DNA from: Candidatus Bipolaricaulota bacterium
GTDB taxonomy: Bacteria > Bipolaricaulota > Bipolaricaulia > RBG-16-55-9 > DRXL01
Direction: 5' to 3'
DNA length: 53,453 nt
NCBI GenBank assembly: GCA_030550495.1
Contig: JAUQPG010000005.1
Location: 14,520 to 67,972, forward strand
Shown here piece after piece: positions 1-10,099 of the stretch. The position numbers and the translations under genes were made by a program. The notes beneath the pieces are model-generated. The model was not told where the DNA came from. It worked only from the letters and a program-made list of their open reading frames with translations, and made no database searches. Each line of letters opens with the position of its first letter. The first letter of the stretch is position 1.

Positions 1-475
1 CGTCCTTGGCCGTCAGTTCTAATTTATACGCAGTGCGATCTTGGACTCTCTCTGTGCCCACAAGCTTGGCGTTGTAGTCCTTGACCAAATCTACTCTTAA
101 GACATCAGCGACGGTGAAGCTCGTGCCAAGCACGTTCTGGCGCGCACTCACCGGAACGATTCGACAATTTTCTGGGAAGAGAATGACGACCTCATCGCCG
201 ACTCTTAAAATCTTCTGCTCTTTGGCCTCTTCAGGAGCGAGCACTTCCAAGAGTGCTTTATCGCTACCCTTCTTAAAGACCCGCAGCTCATAGGCACTCT
301 CTAACTTACCCTTCTCAAAGTTCTCCAATTTATTGACCGAGACAACCTGCTCTGGATAGCTCGACTCGACAGACTTCTTTAAAATCTCTTCGGCCGAAGG
401 CTGCTGGGCCAAACTTACACTGAGGGCTATAAGTCCCACTGCGAGAACGACCCCAACAACGCGCATTGCGTTCAT
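1..475 (-). CDS. LolA-like outer-membrane lipoprotein-sorting protein (partial)
   Basis: Read on the minus strand from ATG at 475 this gives MNAMRVVGVVLAVGLIALSVSLAQ, a clear signal peptide, then a beta-rich stretch (KSVESSYPEQVVSVNKL... FKKGSDKALLEVLAPEEAKEQKILRVGDEVVILFP). This layout is typical of the LolA-superfamily 'outer membrane lipoprotein-sorting' proteins, which carry lipids or lipoproteins across the periplasm. The C-terminal part lies beyond the left edge, so the ORF track does not list it. A good SD (AAGGAGG) sits 4-5 bases before the ATG. It lies just downstream of an FtsX-like permease on the same strand, the usual pairing for this family. The assignment rests on domain style and context; a related periplasmic beta-protein is possible. 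Confidence 0.7.
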   Translation of the reverse strand, partial: MNAMRVVGVVLAVGLIALSVSLAQQPSAEEILKKSVESSYPEQVVSVNKLENFEKGKLESAYELRVFKKGSDKALLEVLAPEEAKEQKILRVGDEVVILFPENCRIVPVSARQNVLGTSFTVADVLRVDLVKDYNAKLVGTERVQDRTAYKLELTAKD

Positions 476-546
476 AGTACGCCTCCTTCTCTCTTACTTA
501 CTCAATTTCCGTGCCTTCCGTGTCCATCTCTGTGCTTTCCGTGAGT

Positions 547-1773
547 CTACACATGCCGGAGAGCCTGCACTGGCTCTTGCTTGGACGCGATATACGCCGG
601 ATAGAGCGCCGCGAGCACTGCGACAACTTGCGCCAGCGCAAAGAACACCCCCAACGTTCTCCACGAGAACTCCGCATAGAACGTCGTCTCTATAGGGACG
701 TTGACAAGCTGCGACGCTTGCGTGATCGTGATCCCTGCGACCGAGAAATATTTGAGCAGCGCGCCGCCGATCCCAACCCCCATCAGCCCGCCAGCTGCCC
801 CCAAGATCGCGCTCTCTAAGAGAAAGAGCAAGCGAACCTCCCCAGGCGTCATCCCCAGTGCCATCAATGTCCCGATCTCGCGCACTCGTTCAAAGACTGA
901 CATTAACATCGTGTTGACGATCCCCAGCGTCGCGATCAGTATCACGACAAACGAAATGATCGCGATGAGTTGGCGCCGCGCTGCTAGAAGCTCAAAGATC
1001 GCTGCGCCCAGCTCACGCCACGTCTGCACCTCAAAGTCGTCGTCGCTCAATCTCGCCCGAATAATCTGGGCGACTGAATCAGCTTGGTCCGCGTCGTCGA
1101 GCATCAGCGTGATCTCTGTGACTTGCCCAGACATGCGCAAAAGCCTCTGCGCATCGGGTAGCGCCAACGCTAAGACAGAGTTATCTATCTGGCTGTAGCC
1201 CGTGGCGAAGATCCCCTTGATCTCGACGTCAATGGAGTTGAGCGCCCCCTTAGGGGTCGTAGCGACCAATGTCAAGAGATCGCCGACACCAATGTGCAAA
1301 TCCTTGGCGAGTTGTGTCCCGATCAGCGCATAGCCGGGCTTGTCTGACAGATACTCCCCTTGGACGATCTTCGTGGCAATGATGCCATCGCGTTCTGCTT
1401 GGGGATCGAAGCCCAATCCCAATACCCCTAAGCTCTCGCTGCCAGTACTGATAATCACAGGGAAGCGCAGCCTGGGGAAGACGCCTTTTACTCTGGGAAG
1501 CTCAGCGAGCTTCTGGATGACGCTCTGATAGTCTTTGATAGCGATATCCACGGGCATGAGCCGTGATTTCTCTTGGTAGCCGCGCGCGTGAATTTGAATG
1601 TGTCCAGTCTGTGCTTTGATAAAATTATCTGTGAACTGCTTATCTACCCCTTGGATGAAGCCGTAGAAGAAGAGCACCAATACCAATCCCAGCCCGATAG
1701 CGACGAACGTAATCGTACTGCGGCGCTTGTTGCGCAGGAGATTGCGCGCAGCAAGCTTGAAGAAAACCCACAT
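547..1773 (-). CDS. FtsX/MacB-like ABC transporter permease
   Basis: 408 residues with the LolC/LolE/MacB layout: an N-terminal membrane segment after LAARNLLRNKRRSTITF (about 20-42), a large periplasmic MacB_PCD-type domain (about 45-260) and three C-terminal membrane segments (about 270-400) containing ESAILGAAGGLMGVGIGG. Such permeases work with a LolD-type ATPase in moving lipoproteins or other envelope substrates. The partner downstream is the LolA-like gene at 1-475. No ATPase gene is visible here; it may lie beyond the left edge or elsewhere. Length is normal for the family. Confidence 0.88.
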   Translation of the reverse strand: MWVFFKLAARNLLRNKRRSTITFVAIGLGLVLVLFFYGFIQGVDKQFTDNFIKAQTGHIQIHARGYQEKSRLMPVDIAIKDYQSVIQKLAELPRVKGVFPRLRFPVIISTGSESLGVLGLGFDPQAERDGIIATKIVQGEYLSDKPGYALIGTQLAKDLHIGVGDLLTLVATTPKGALNSIDVEIKGIFATGYSQIDNSVLALALPDAQRLLRMSGQVTEITLMLDDADQADSVAQIIRARLSDDDFEVQTWRELGAAIFELLAARRQLIAIISFVVILIATLGIVNTMLMSVFERVREIGTLMALGMTPGEVRLLFLLESAILGAAGGLMGVGIGGALLKYFSVAGITITQASQLVNVPIETTFYAEFSWRTLGVFFALAQVVAVLAALYPAYIASKQEPVQALRHV

Positions 1774-1804
1774 GACACATCGAGTGTACCAAATATCGAA
1801 GAAA

Positions 1805-1824
1805 CCGGCGACTAAAGTCGCCGG
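1805..1824 (-). terminator. Hairpin after rplM
   Basis: CCGGCGACT-aa-AGTCGCCGG forms a perfect 9-bp stem. On the minus strand it is followed by TTTCTTCGATATTT, a weak T-rich run. It sits between the rplM stop and the FtsX permease start, so it probably ends or attenuates rplM transcription. A wider inverted pair (GTGTACC near 1784, GGTACAC near 1850) flanks it. Confidence 0.5.
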
Positions 1825-1872
1825 CTCATCAACAAGATGTGAACGTCCGGTACACCCTGGGTGAGTGGGCGT

Positions 1873-2316
1873 CTACACCTCTATGGGCTGAGGATTCTGG
1901 GCTTGATGAGGATGCTCCGGCCCGGGATAGACCTTGAGCTTCTTCAGCATCCGCCGACCAAGCACCGACTTGGGGAGCATGTTCTTGACAGCTTCTTCGA
2001 TGGGCTTGGTCGGATGTTTTTCTATAAGCTGCTCAAAGGTCCACTCCCGAATGCCCCCAGGATAGCCCGAATAGTGAAAGTATTGTTTCTGCTCACGCTT
2101 CTTCCCCGTCACCTTGATCTCTTTGGCGTTAACGACAACGACATAGTCCCCGGTATCGACGTGCGGGGTGTATTCGGGTTTATGCTTGCCCATTAAGATC
2201 TTAGCGATCTGCGACGCTAGGCGTCCTAGGGTCTTCCCCTTGGCGTCGATGAGCACCCAGCGGCGCTGAAATCTCTTGCCTAAGTCTTCTCGTTTCATCA
2301 GAGTCGAATGTTGCAT
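1873..2316 (-). CDS. rplM: 50S ribosomal protein L13
   Basis: 147 residues from ATG 2316, preceded by a strong SD (AAGGAGG, spacing about 6); the longer ORF start at 2394 lacks an SD and adds residues not found in L13. Family signatures seen include [46 protein letters not shown] and the YPGG / [26 protein letters not shown] block. L13 is an early-assembly protein binding 23S rRNA. In most bacteria rpsI follows rplM; here the next gene on the strand is an unrelated permease, so S9 is encoded elsewhere. It is divergent from the str operon. Confidence 0.97.
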   Translation of the reverse strand: MQHSTLMKREDLGKRFQRRWVLIDAKGKTLGRLASQIAKILMGKHKPEYTPHVDTGDYVVVVNAKEIKVTGKKREQKQYFHYSGYPGGIREWTFEQLIEKHPTKPIEEAVKNMLPKSVLGRRMLKKLKVYPGPEHPHQAQNPQPIEV

Positions 2317-2389
2317 ACGCTCCTCCTTCAAGAGCATTGTTGCTTGCTGGGGCTGCCCTGCCCACTTGCAGGGAGCTGTCGAATGTGCT

Positions 2390-2418
2390 ATCATAACGCA
2401 CTACAGGGCAAATTGCAA
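2390..2418 (-). promoter_or_regulatory. Predicted promoter for rplM
   Basis: Minus strand TTGCAA (2413-2418), 17-base spacer, TATGAT (2390-2395). The start point would fall near 2383, giving a leader of about 67 bases before the rplM ATG. Confidence 0.65.
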
Positions 2419-2434
2419 AGAGCGTTACTATCCC

Positions 2435-2463
2435 TTGACAGGAAAGGGCCTATATTTTATAAT
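2435..2463 (+). promoter_or_regulatory. Consensus sigma-70 promoter of the str/S10/spc/alpha run
   Basis: TTGACA (2435-2440), spacer of exactly 17 bases, TATAAT (2458-2463): a perfect match to the consensus in both boxes. Transcription should start near 2470 and leave an approximately 80-base leader before rpsL with small hairpins (CTAGGG...CCCTAG at 2472-2493; GTTGC-caa-GCAAC near 2516). It is back-to-back with the rplM promoter. Confidence 0.85.
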
Positions 2464-2550
2464 AGCCCACACTAGGGATTAGGTTTGCCCTAGAGGTTCA
2501 TTGCCTTTTCCCAGCGTTGCCAAGCAACCTAGTTAGGTAAGGAGTTTACT

Positions 2551-2949
2551 ATGCCGACACTCAATCAGCTGGTGCGCTATGGGCGCACACGGATCAAGAA
2601 GATCAACCGGCGCTCGCTGGCGCTGGAGCACTGCCCGCAGAAGCGCGGGGTCTGCGTGCGCGTCTTCACTAAGACGCCCAAAAAGCCCAACTCGGCGCTA
2701 CGTAAGGTCGCCCGCGTGCGCTTGAGCAATAAGCAGATGGTCACCGCCTATATCGGCGGCGAGGGCCATAACTTACAAGAGCACTCGATGGTGCTCGTGC
2801 GCGGGGGCCGCGTGAAAGACTTGCCCGGCGTCAACTACCATATCATCCGCGGGGCCCTCGATGCCGCGGGCGTCGAAGGCCGCAAGCAAGGGCGCTCCAA
2901 GTACGGCGTCAAGCGGAGCGCAGCCAGCGCCAGAGCTGCCGCCAGCTAA
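2551..2949 (+). CDS. rpsL: 30S ribosomal protein S12
   Basis: 132 residues with the universally conserved [11 protein letters not shown] and [10 protein letters not shown] loops that line the decoding centre; these loops have the usual streptomycin-sensitive type lysines. A short Ala/Ser/Arg-rich tail ([10 protein letters not shown]) extends the normal C-terminus by several residues. SD TAAGGAG lies upstream of the ATG. It is the first gene of the run and is followed by rpsG, as in classic str operons. Confidence 0.98.
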   Translation: MPTLNQLVRYGRTRIKKINRRSLALEHCPQKRGVCVRVFTKTPKKPNSALRKVARVRLSNKQMVTAYIGGEGHNLQEHSMVLVRGGRVKDLPGVNYHIIRGALDAAGVEGRKQGRSKYGVKRSAASARAAAS

Positions 2950-2964
2950 CGGAGCGGATCCTTT

Positions 2965-3444
2965 ATGACTCAACACGTGCTAGATCGCGTGATCCCAGGG
3001 CGGCCCGTCCCCCCAGATATACGCTACGGGAGCCCTATCGTCGAAAAGCTCATCAATTACGTGATGCGCGAGGGCAAGAAGTCGCTCGCGCGCCGCATCG
3101 TCTATAGAGCGTTCGATATTATTCAAGAGAAGACGGGTGAGAACCCTCTAGAAGTCTTCTTCAAGGCGATGGCCAACTGTATGCCCAAATTGGAGACACG
3201 CTCGCGCCGCGTCGGCGGGGCGGCCTATCAGGTCCCCTACGAGGTCGAAGAAGACCGCCAAAGGACATTAGCGCTGCGCTGGATCGTCAATGCGGCCCGC
3301 GAGCGCGGCGAGCACAGCATGGCGGAGCGGCTCGCCGCTGAGATCTTAGATGCCTCCAAAGGCCAAGGTCAGGCTGTAGAGAAGAAGAATGAGACCCATC
3401 GCATGGCCGAGGCCAACCGCGCCTTCGCCCACTATCGCTGGTAA
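2965..3444 (+). CDS. rpsG: 30S ribosomal protein S7
   Basis: 159 residues; family blocks seen are [49 protein letters not shown] and the C-terminal [16 protein letters not shown]7 nucleates the 3' major domain of 16S rRNA and in some bacteria acts as translational repressor of the str operon. Fifteen bases separate it from rpsL and about 30 from fusA. Confidence 0.98.
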   Translation: MTQHVLDRVIPGRPVPPDIRYGSPIVEKLINYVMREGKKSLARRIVYRAFDIIQEKTGENPLEVFFKAMANCMPKLETRSRRVGGAAYQVPYEVEEDRQRTLALRWIVNAARERGEHSMAERLAAEILDASKGQGQAVEKKNETHRMAEANRAFAHYRW

Positions 3445-3473
3445 ATAGTCATGAGAGATCTGCGTGATCCCCT

Positions 3474-5567
3474 ATGAAATCGCTCGGATACGATATTCAA
3501 AAGATCAGAAACATCGGGATCATTGCCCACATCGATGCGGGCAAGACGACCACTACCGAGCGATTGCTCTTCTACACCGGGCGCATTCACGATATCGGTG
3601 ACGTCGATGAGGGCGATACCGAGATGGACTGGATGCCCCAGGAGCGCGAACGGGGTATCACTATTACCGCTGCCGCGACGACCTGCTTCTGGAGAGATCA
3701 TCAGATCAATATTATTGATACCCCAGGGCACGTGGACTTCACGGCAGAAGTCGAGCGCTCCTTGAGAGTCCTCGATGGCGCAATCACGATCTTCTCTGCT
3801 GTCGACGGTGTCGAACCCCAGTCGGAACAGGTCTGGCGCCAAGCCGATAAGTATCGCACACCACGCATCGCCTATATAAATAAGATGGACCGGATCGGGG
3901 CGGACTTCTACGCCGCGGTCGAGTCCATGGTCCAGAAGCTCGCGATCACTCCCATACCCCTGCAGATCCCCTACGGCCAAGGGGATCAGTTCGCTGGGGT
4001 CATCGATCTGATTAAACAGAAATTAATCGTGTGGGATCCGGAGTCCAAAGGAGCCCGCTACGAATATAGAGATATCCCTGAAGAGTATCGCGAGCAAGCC
4101 GCGCACTATCGGGAGAAGCTCGTGGAGACCCTCGCGGAAGTCGATGACGCCATGCTGACCAAATTCTTAGAAGGCCAGCCTATCGGCGAGGATGAGATCA
4201 AGAGCGTCATACGCAAGGTGTGTATCTCTTCTGACGATTTCATCCCCGTCCTGCTTGGGTCTTCGCTGAACAATATTGGGATTCAACCCCTCCTCGATGC
4301 CATCGTAGACTATCTGCCCAGCCCGCTCGATCGTGGGGTTATAGAGGGCATGAGCGTCAACGGTGCGAGCGCCGACGGCGCAAAGATCCAACGACGTCCT
4401 ACCCCTGATGATCCCTTGGCTGCCTTGGCCTTCAAAGTCCAAACTGATGAGTACACAGGGCGGCTCGTCTACGTGCGCGTCTACTCCGGCAAGCTCGTCA
4501 AGGGCTCCTATGTGCTCAACAGCACCACGGGCAAGACCGAGAGAATATCCCGAATCTTTCATATGCACGCGAACAAGCGCACTGAGGTCGACGAGGTCCT
4601 CGCCGGCAATATCGCCGCGGTCGTCGGCCCCAAAGAGCTCATCACAGGCGACACGATCTGCGATCCCAATGCCCCGATCGTCCTGGAGAAGATAGAGTTC
4701 CCCGAACCCGTCGTCACTGCGGCAGTCGAGCCCAAGACCGACGCCGAAGAGGATAAACTCAGTGAGGCCCTCTATAAGCTCGCCCAAGAGGACCCGACCT
4801 TCCGCTATAGGGTTGACCCGGAGACCAATCAGATGATCATCGCGGGGATGGGTGAGCTCCATTTAGAGATTCTCTTTGATCGTTTGAAGCGCGAATTCAA
4901 GGTCGAAGCGAACATGGGACGGCCCCAGGTAGCCTACCGGGAGACGTTGGCCGAGCCCGTCGAGGTCGAGGAGAAATTCGTCAAGCAGACGGGTGGACGG
5001 GGCCAATACGCGCACGTCTGTATTCGGTTTGAGCCGCTGCTACGGGGGAAGGGCTTTGAGTTTGTCGACGAGACTAAAGGGGGAGTCATCCCCAAGGAGT
5101 TCATCCCTGCGGTGCAAAAGGGCCTCGAAGAAGCGTTAGCCAGTGGTCCATTGGGGGGCTTTCCCATCGTAGATATCCGTGCGGTGCTCTTCTATGGGTC
5201 GCATCACCCGGTAGATTCCAACGAGATCGCGTTCAAGACGGCTGCGGCTCGCGCCCTCACTCAAGCGTTTGAGAAGGCGAAAGCTCTCCTCCTTGAGCCC
5301 ATCATGGTCGGGGAGATCGTCACCCCCGAGGAGTACGTGGGGGAGATCATCACCGATCTGCAGGCGCGCCGCGCGCAGATCACTGCCATGGAGGTCCGGC
5401 ACAATGCCCAGATCATCCACGCCCTCATCCCCCTGGCAGAGACCTTCGGATATGCGACGCGGTTGCGCTCGATCTCCCAGGGCCGAGCAACGTATAACTT
5501 GCGCTTTTCGCACTACGACGTTGTACCCACTAGCTTAGCTGAAGAGATCTTGAAAGGGAGACGGTAA
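3474..5567 (+). CDS. fusA: Elongation factor G
   Basis: 697 residues, the usual length of bacterial EF-G, the GTPase that drives translocation. G motifs seen: AHIDAGKT (about 18-25), RGITI, DTPGH and NKMD; domains II-V follow, with GRPQVAYRE and GGRGQYAHV in domain IV. The stop codon shares its last base with the rpsJ start (TAATG), so no tuf gene lies between fusA and the S10 cluster, unlike many bacteria. Confidence 0.98.
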   Translation: MKSLGYDIQKIRNIGIIAHIDAGKTTTTERLLFYTGRIHDIGDVDEGDTEMDWMPQERERGITITAAATTCFWRDHQINIIDTPGHVDFTAEVERSLRVLDGAITIFSAVDGVEPQSEQVWRQADKYRTPRIAYINKMDRIGADFYAAVESMVQKLAITPIPLQIPYGQGDQFAGVIDLIKQKLIVWDPESKGARYEYRDIPEEYREQAAHYREKLVETLAEVDDAMLTKFLEGQPIGEDEIKSVIRKVCISSDDFIPVLLGSSLNNIGIQPLLDAIVDYLPSPLDRGVIEGMSVNGASADGAKIQRRPTPDDPLAALAFKVQTDEYTGRLVYVRVYSGKLVKGSYVLNSTTGKTERISRIFHMHANKRTEVDEVLAGNIAAVVGPKELITGDTICDPNAPIVLEKIEFPEPVVTAAVEPKTDAEEDKLSEALYKLAQEDPTFRYRVDPETNQMIIAGMGELHLEILFDRLKREFKVEANMGRPQVAYRETLAEPVEVEEKFVKQTGGRGQYAHVCIRFEPLLRGKGFEFVDETKGGVIPKEFIPAVQKGLEEALASGPLGGFPIVDIRAVLFYGSHHPVDSNEIAFKTAAARALTQAFEKAKALLLEPIMVGEIVTPEEYVGEIITDLQARRAQITAMEVRHNAQIIHALIPLAETFGYATRLRSISQGRATYNLRFSHYDVVPTSLAEEILKGRR

Positions 5568-5875
5568 TGGCTCGCGAAAAGATTCGCATTCGCTTAAAGG
5601 GATACGATCACGAATTGGTCGACGATGCCACCCGGCGGATCGTCAAGACCGCCTTGGAGACGCGGGCAAAGATCATCGGTCCGGTGCCGTTGCCCACGGA
5701 GGTCCATCGCTATACGGTGCTGCGCTCGCCTCATGTGAACAAGAACTCGCGGGAGCACTTCGAGCGCCGTGTCCATAAGAGATTAATAGACATTAAAGAG
5801 CCGACCTCCGAGACGATCAACGCGCTGATGGATATCGAGTTGCCCGCGGGGATCGACATCGAGGTGAAGCTGTGA
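5567..5875 (+). CDS. rpsJ: 30S ribosomal protein S10
   Basis: 102 residues: [15 protein letters not shown] at the start, the [39 protein letters not shown] core and a short acidic end. S10 is a 30S head protein and, as NusE, also an antitermination factor. It opens the S10 cluster and overlaps fusA by one base, so the two are probably translationally coupled. Confidence 0.98.
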   Translation: MAREKIRIRLKGYDHELVDDATRRIVKTALETRAKIIGPVPLPTEVHRYTVLRSPHVNKNSREHFERRVHKRLIDIKEPTSETINALMDIELPAGIDIEVKL

Positions 5876-5876
5876 T

Positions 5877-6506
5877 ATGGCTGTGGGGATTTTGGGTGAG
5901 AAGCTCGGCATGATCACGTGGTTCGACGCTGAGGGCAAGGCCCTCGCAGCGACTGTGCTCTATGCCGAGCCGTCGGTCGTCACTCAGATTAAATCGATAG
6001 AGACCGACGGCTATAATGCGATTCAGCTTGGGTATGGCAAGGTCAAGGAGAAGAACGTCACCAAGCCGTTAAAAGGGCACTTTAATAAAGCCGGTGTCGC
6101 TCCCAAGCGCGTCCTGCGCGAGTTTCGTGTGGAGAGCCCTCACGAGTTTAAAGTTGGCCAAGAGCTAGGCGTGACGCTCTTCCACGAAGGGGAGCTTGTT
6201 CATATCAGCGGGATCTCCAAGGGCAAGGGCTTTGCCGGGGTGATGAAGCGCCATGATTTCCTTGGGGGCCCAGACTCCCATGGTATGAGCAAATGGCATC
6301 GCCGCCCAGGATCGATCGGGTCAATCCGTGCGACAGGGCGGACGTTCAAGGGCTGGCGCATGCCAGGGCATATGGGCCATGAGCGCGTGACCGTGAGAAA
6401 TCTAAAGGTCTTGAAGGTCTATCCGGAGAAGAACGTCCTCGTCGTGCAGGGGGCTGTCCCTGGCCCGCGCCACGGGATCGTAGAGATCCGCAAAGCCACA
6501 GAGTAG
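5877..6506 (+). CDS. rplC: 50S ribosomal protein L3
   Basis: 209 residues. Signatures: GILGEKLGMITWFDAEGKALAATV, SKGKGFAGVMKRHDFLGGPDSHGMSKWHRRPGSIGS, then MPGHMGHERVTVRNLKV. The loop around GPDSHG reaches toward the peptidyl-transferase centre. One base after rpsJ. Confidence 0.98.
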   Translation: MAVGILGEKLGMITWFDAEGKALAATVLYAEPSVVTQIKSIETDGYNAIQLGYGKVKEKNVTKPLKGHFNKAGVAPKRVLREFRVESPHEFKVGQELGVTLFHEGELVHISGISKGKGFAGVMKRHDFLGGPDSHGMSKWHRRPGSIGSIRATGRTFKGWRMPGHMGHERVTVRNLKVLKVYPEKNVLVVQGAVPGPRHGIVEIRKATE

Positions 6507-6515
6507 GTGAAGACC

Positions 6516-7217
6516 ATGACCGAAGCGACAGCTATTCCAGGCGAGCTTGTAGCCCCATTGTACAAGTTTGACGGCGGGCCTGTGGGGCAGATCAAGCTGA
6601 GCGAGAAGCTCTTTGGGTATAAAGTCAATCGCGATCTGCTCTACCGGGCTGTGCGTATATATCTGTTGAACTTGCGTCAGGGGACGCACTCGACCAAGAC
6701 GCGCGGCGAAGTAGTGGGGTCAGGGAGGAAGCCCTGGCCGCAGAAGCACACGGGCCGTGCGCGGCACGGCATGCGCCGCTCGCCCCTGTGGCGAGGCGGT
6801 GGTGTCGTCTTTGGGCCAAAGCCCAAAGAGTACGACTACGAGCTTCCCAAGAAGATGCGGCGCCGTGCCCTGCAGTCGGCGTTGATCGCTAAACTGCAAG
6901 AGGCGCAGTTAGGGGTCTTAGACCGAGTAGCGTTTGAGAGGCCCAAGACCAAAGAGGGCGTTCAGATGTTTACGCGCCTTGGGTTGGTAAAGGACCCTCG
7001 AGAGATCCAGAGGGCTCAGAATCAATTCTTGCTCGTCGTCTCTCAGCAAGAATGGGGCCTTCCTGTAAAGAAGACGTTTTCGAATCTGCCGTGGGCGACC
7101 TGTGTGGAATCGAATAGACTCACAGTGTATGATGTTTTAAAGCACGGATATCTGCTCATCACGCAGCAGGCCCTCAAGGAGCTGGAAGCACGCTGTGCCC
7201 TGGAGGCGGTGAACTGA
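6516..7217 (+). CDS. rplD: 50S ribosomal protein L4
   Basis: 233 residues from ATG 6516, which has AGGTGA about 5 bases upstream; a GTG at 6507 right after the rplC stop is a less likely start. The exit-tunnel loop is seen as TKTRGEVVGSGRKPWPQKHTGRARHG...LWRGGGVVFGPKP. In many bacteria L4 represses the S10 operon; with S10 fused behind str here, that control would have to act inside the transcript. Confidence 0.96.
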   Translation: MTEATAIPGELVAPLYKFDGGPVGQIKLSEKLFGYKVNRDLLYRAVRIYLLNLRQGTHSTKTRGEVVGSGRKPWPQKHTGRARHGMRRSPLWRGGGVVFGPKPKEYDYELPKKMRRRALQSALIAKLQEAQLGVLDRVAFERPKTKEGVQMFTRLGLVKDPREIQRAQNQFLLVVSQQEWGLPVKKTFSNLPWATCVESNRLTVYDVLKHGYLLITQQALKELEARCALEAVN

Positions 7218-7218
7218 T

Positions 7219-7509
7219 ATGGAATTTCTCGAAGATATTATACGCGAGCCCGTGATCAGCGAGAAGGGCTGGCGCCTGCAGGAAGAGAACAAGTACGTCT
7301 TTGAGGTCCATCCCAAGGCCAATAAGAATCAGATCAAGCGAGCTGTCGAGAGCATCTTCAAAGTGAAGGTGCTCAACGTGTGGACATTGAATATGCCGAG
7401 CAAGCCGCGCACCAAGAAGTTCTATCAGCAGGGGGAAGTCCCTGGCTGGAAGAAGGCTATCGTTCAAGTTGCTCCAGGGCAGCGGATCGAAGTCTACGGC
7501 AAAGGGTGA
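7219..7509 (+). CDS. rplW: 50S ribosomal protein L23
   Basis: 96 residues, with EPVISEKGWRLQEENKYVFEVHPKANKNQIKRAVESIFKVKVLNVWT, the standard L23 core, and a short KPRTKKFYQQG loop. L23 sits at the exit-tunnel mouth and docks SRP and trigger factor. One base after rplD. Confidence 0.97.
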   Translation: MEFLEDIIREPVISEKGWRLQEENKYVFEVHPKANKNQIKRAVESIFKVKVLNVWTLNMPSKPRTKKFYQQGEVPGWKKAIVQVAPGQRIEVYGKG

Positions 7510-7517
7510 TCTGAGAG

Positions 7518-8354
7518 ATGCCAACACGAAAGTTTAAGCCGATCACGCCCGGCCGCAGGCACATGGAGCTCCCAGACTTCAGTGAGCTTACAAAGAAAGA
7601 GCCGGAGAAGAGTCTGGTAGAACCGCTCCATAAGACGGGCGGGCGGAACAACCAAGGGCGCATTACTGTCCGGCATCGTGGGGGCGGGCATAAGCGCCTC
7701 TATCGAATCATCGATTTTTATCGAGATAAATGGGGCGTGCCGGCGAAGGTCGTCTCCAAAGAGTACGATCCGAATCGTTCGGCGTGGATCACTCTGTTAC
7801 AGTATGCCGATGGCGAAAAGCGCTATATTCTCTCCCCATTGGATCTGGAGATCGGCTCGATAGTCGAGGCTGGGGAGAATGTCGAGGCGCGTGTGGGCAA
7901 TGCGCTCCCATTGAAGAGAATTCCCGTGGGAGCGATGGTACACTGTGTTGAGTTCTATCCTGGGGGCGGGGGCAAGGTAGCACGGGCTGCGGGGACGGCT
8001 TGTCAAGTGCTGGCTCTAGAAGGGGGATATGCCCGGCTGCGCCTGCCCTCCGGAGAGATCCGACTCTTCCCCGAAGACTGCATGGCCACGATAGGCCAAG
8101 TAGGGAATATCGATCATAAGAATGTCGTCCATGGGAAGGCAGGGCGGGTGCGCCATCTGGGGATCCGCCCGACTGTGCGCGGAACAGCCATGAACCCCGT
8201 CGATCACCCGCATGGGGGCGGTGAGGGGCGTCACTATGTCGGCGGGCCACCGCGCACCTTCTCCGGGAAGCCTGCGAAGGGTGTGCGCACGCGCAAGCCC
8301 AATAAGCCCAGCGATCGACTTATCGTCTCGCGGCGCAAAGGGGGGACGGTCTGA
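7518..8354 (+). CDS. rplB: 50S ribosomal protein L2
   Basis: 278 residues. Contains [24 protein letters not shown] near the N-terminus and the invariant [14 protein letters not shown] stretch near 222-235, with the histidine close to the peptidyl-transferase centre. Ends [16 protein letters not shown]. Normal family length and place. Confidence 0.98.
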   Translation: MPTRKFKPITPGRRHMELPDFSELTKKEPEKSLVEPLHKTGGRNNQGRITVRHRGGGHKRLYRIIDFYRDKWGVPAKVVSKEYDPNRSAWITLLQYADGEKRYILSPLDLEIGSIVEAGENVEARVGNALPLKRIPVGAMVHCVEFYPGGGGKVARAAGTACQVLALEGGYARLRLPSGEIRLFPEDCMATIGQVGNIDHKNVVHGKAGRVRHLGIRPTVRGTAMNPVDHPHGGGEGRHYVGGPPRTFSGKPAKGVRTRKPNKPSDRLIVSRRKGGTV

Positions 8355-8355
8355 T

Positions 8356-8640
8356 ATGGCGCGCTCGCTGAAGAAGGGGCCCTATGTCCATCCCAAATTG
8401 CTGAAAAAGATCGAGAAGCTGAAGCGCGGGGAGATCTCAGAGATCAAGACGTGGTCTCGCGCAAGCATGATCACCCCGCAGATGGTCGGGCTAACTATTA
8501 AGGTTCATAATGGGCGGATGCATGTGCCGGTCTTCATCACCGAGACGATGGTCGGTCATCGTCTTGGGGAGTTTGCTCTGACGCGCACGTTTAAGGCGCA
8601 TGGGGGCATCAAGAAGAAGAAGGTCCCCACGCCCAAGTAG
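8356..8640 (+). CDS. rpsS: 30S ribosomal protein S19
   Basis: 94 residues starting [22 protein letters not shown] at ATG 8356, one base after the rplB stop; the longer ORF from 8212 reads through rplB in another frame and is not real. Core [48 protein letters not shown] is canonical. Confidence 0.98.
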   Translation: MARSLKKGPYVHPKLLKKIEKLKRGEISEIKTWSRASMITPQMVGLTIKVHNGRMHVPVFITETMVGHRLGEFALTRTFKAHGGIKKKKVPTPK

Positions 8641-8650
8641 GGGAGGCTCT

Positions 8651-9016
8651 ATGGAAGCGAAGGCTATTGCCAGATGGATTCGCATATCGCCGATAAAGGC
8701 CCGGCTGCTGACCTCACAGATTCAGGGCAAGCCGGTCGACGAGGCGTTGCGCCTGACGCGCTTTGCCCGCGTCAAGGCCGCCCCTATCGTGCGCAAGTGT
8801 TTGGAGTCGGCTATTGCCAACGCAGAGCATAATTACGATATGAACGTAGACGCTCTCTGGGTGAAGGAGGTTCGTGTGGACAAGGGGCCTTTCTGGAAGC
8901 GATTACGCCCTGGTTCTCGAGGTAAGGTCTCTATTCGGAAACGGCGGACGAGTCATATTACGATCGTGGTGAGCGATGAGCCGCGGCCGGGGGCCGTCAA
9001 GAGCCAGGAAGGATAG
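8651..9016 (+). CDS. rplV: 50S ribosomal protein L22
   Basis: 121 residues from ATG 8651 (SD GGGAGG just upstream); the track's start at 8600 lies inside rpsS. Shows RWIRISPIKARLLTSQIQGKPVDEAL and VRVDKGPFWKRLRPGSRGKVSIRKRRTSHITIVV, the tunnel-lining hairpin region. The tail DEPRPGAVKSQEG is slightly long. Confidence 0.97.
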   Translation: MEAKAIARWIRISPIKARLLTSQIQGKPVDEALRLTRFARVKAAPIVRKCLESAIANAEHNYDMNVDALWVKEVRVDKGPFWKRLRPGSRGKVSIRKRRTSHITIVVSDEPRPGAVKSQEG

Positions 9017-9018
9017 CT

Positions 9019-9699
9019 ATGGGACACAAAACGCACCCGTACGGATTGCGCCTGGGCATCAACAAGAAATGGCTCTCCAATTGGTTCTTTGAAAAAGATG
9101 CCCCGCGCTACGTCAAAGAGGACCATACGATCCGAACGACGATTAAACGGCGTTATTACGGGGCGGGGATCGCGCGCATTGCTATTGAGCGGCCCACGGA
9201 AGAGTGGGTCTCTATCGTGATTTACACGGCCCGGCCAGGGATCATCATCGGCAAAGGGGGTCAGGAGATCGATCAGTTCCAGAAAGAACTCGAAGAGCTC
9301 ATCAAGCGTAAAGTAAAGATCTATATTAAAGAAGTCGATCATCCCGATCTGGAAGCGACCCTGATTGCGGAGGATGTCGCGTCACGGATTCAGAATCGTA
9401 TTCCGGTGCCCCGCGCTATGAAAGAAGTCATTCAACGAGTGATGGACCATGGGGCTAAGGGGGTCAAGATCCGCTGTGGGGGCCGGTTAGGTGGGGCAGA
9501 GATTGCACGCTCTATCGAGAGCAAAGCGGGTCGAGTCCCGTTGCAGACGATCCGGGCGGATATCGATTATGGCTTTGCCGAAGCGCTCACGAAGTACGGG
9601 ATGATCGGGATTAAAGTCTGGCTCTATCGCGGGGATATCTATCCTGCGCGTGGAGGTGAGGTCCGTGGCGTTACTAGCGCCCAAGCAGCGCAAGTTTAG
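9019..9699 (+). CDS. rpsC: 30S ribosomal protein S3
   Basis: 226 residues. N-terminal [24 protein letters not shown]-domain loop [17 protein letters not shown], and C-terminal [27 protein letters not shown]...[13 protein letters not shown]3 forms part of the mRNA entry channel. Two bases after rplV; its end overlaps the L16 start by 35 bases. Confidence 0.98.
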   Translation: MGHKTHPYGLRLGINKKWLSNWFFEKDAPRYVKEDHTIRTTIKRRYYGAGIARIAIERPTEEWVSIVIYTARPGIIIGKGGQEIDQFQKELEELIKRKVKIYIKEVDHPDLEATLIAEDVASRIQNRIPVPRAMKEVIQRVMDHGAKGVKIRCGGRLGGAEIARSIESKAGRVPLQTIRADIDYGFAEALTKYGMIGIKVWLYRGDIYPARGGEVRGVTSAQAAQV

Positions 9700-10096
9700 A
9701 AAAGACCATCGTGGCCGGATGACGGGCAAAGCTGTTGCCGGCTCAGAAGTCGCTTTTGGAGAGTACGGCATTCAAGCCCTAGAACCAGCGTGGATCACGG
9801 CGCAGCAGATCGAAGCGTGCCGCACGGTCATGGTGCGCGAGCTCGAGAAGAACTCGAAGATCTGGGTGCGGATCTTCCCCGATAAGCCTATCACCAAAAA
9901 GCCCGCGGAGACGCGCATGGGCAAGGGCAAGGGCGACCCGGTGGGCTGGTGCGCCGTTGTGCTTCCGGGAAGGATTCTCTTTGAGATGAGTGGTGTAGAC
10001 CGCACTAAAGCTGAAGAGATTTGGCGTTTAGTGGACCACAAGTTGCCCATCAAGACACGTCTGCGGGAGCGTTTCAAACTAGGTGGGGAGCGTTAG
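9665..10096 (+). CDS. rplP: 50S ribosomal protein L16
   Basis: 143 residues from GTG 9665, with GGAGGTGAG about 5 bases upstream. This gives (M)[22 protein letters not shown], matching the family N-terminus; ATG 9650 would add five residues and lacks spacing from an SD. The start lies inside rpsC (35-base overlap), suggesting coupled translation. Core [24 protein letters not shown] and [16 protein letters not shown] are canonical. Confidence 0.96.
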   Translation: MALLAPKQRKFRKDHRGRMTGKAVAGSEVAFGEYGIQALEPAWITAQQIEACRTVMVRELEKNSKIWVRIFPDKPITKKPAETRMGKGKGDPVGWCAVVLPGRILFEMSGVDRTKAEEIWRLVDHKLPIKTRLRERFKLGGER

Positions 10097-10099
10097 ACT

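Noticed and set aside
500-546. Repeated TTCCGTG units between the LolA-like gene and the permease
   Set aside because: Three short imperfect copies in 40 bases; too little to call a repeat element.
4167-4862. 231-residue minus-strand ORF inside fusA
   Set aside because: Antisense shadow of EF-G, whose motifs are clear in the plus frame.
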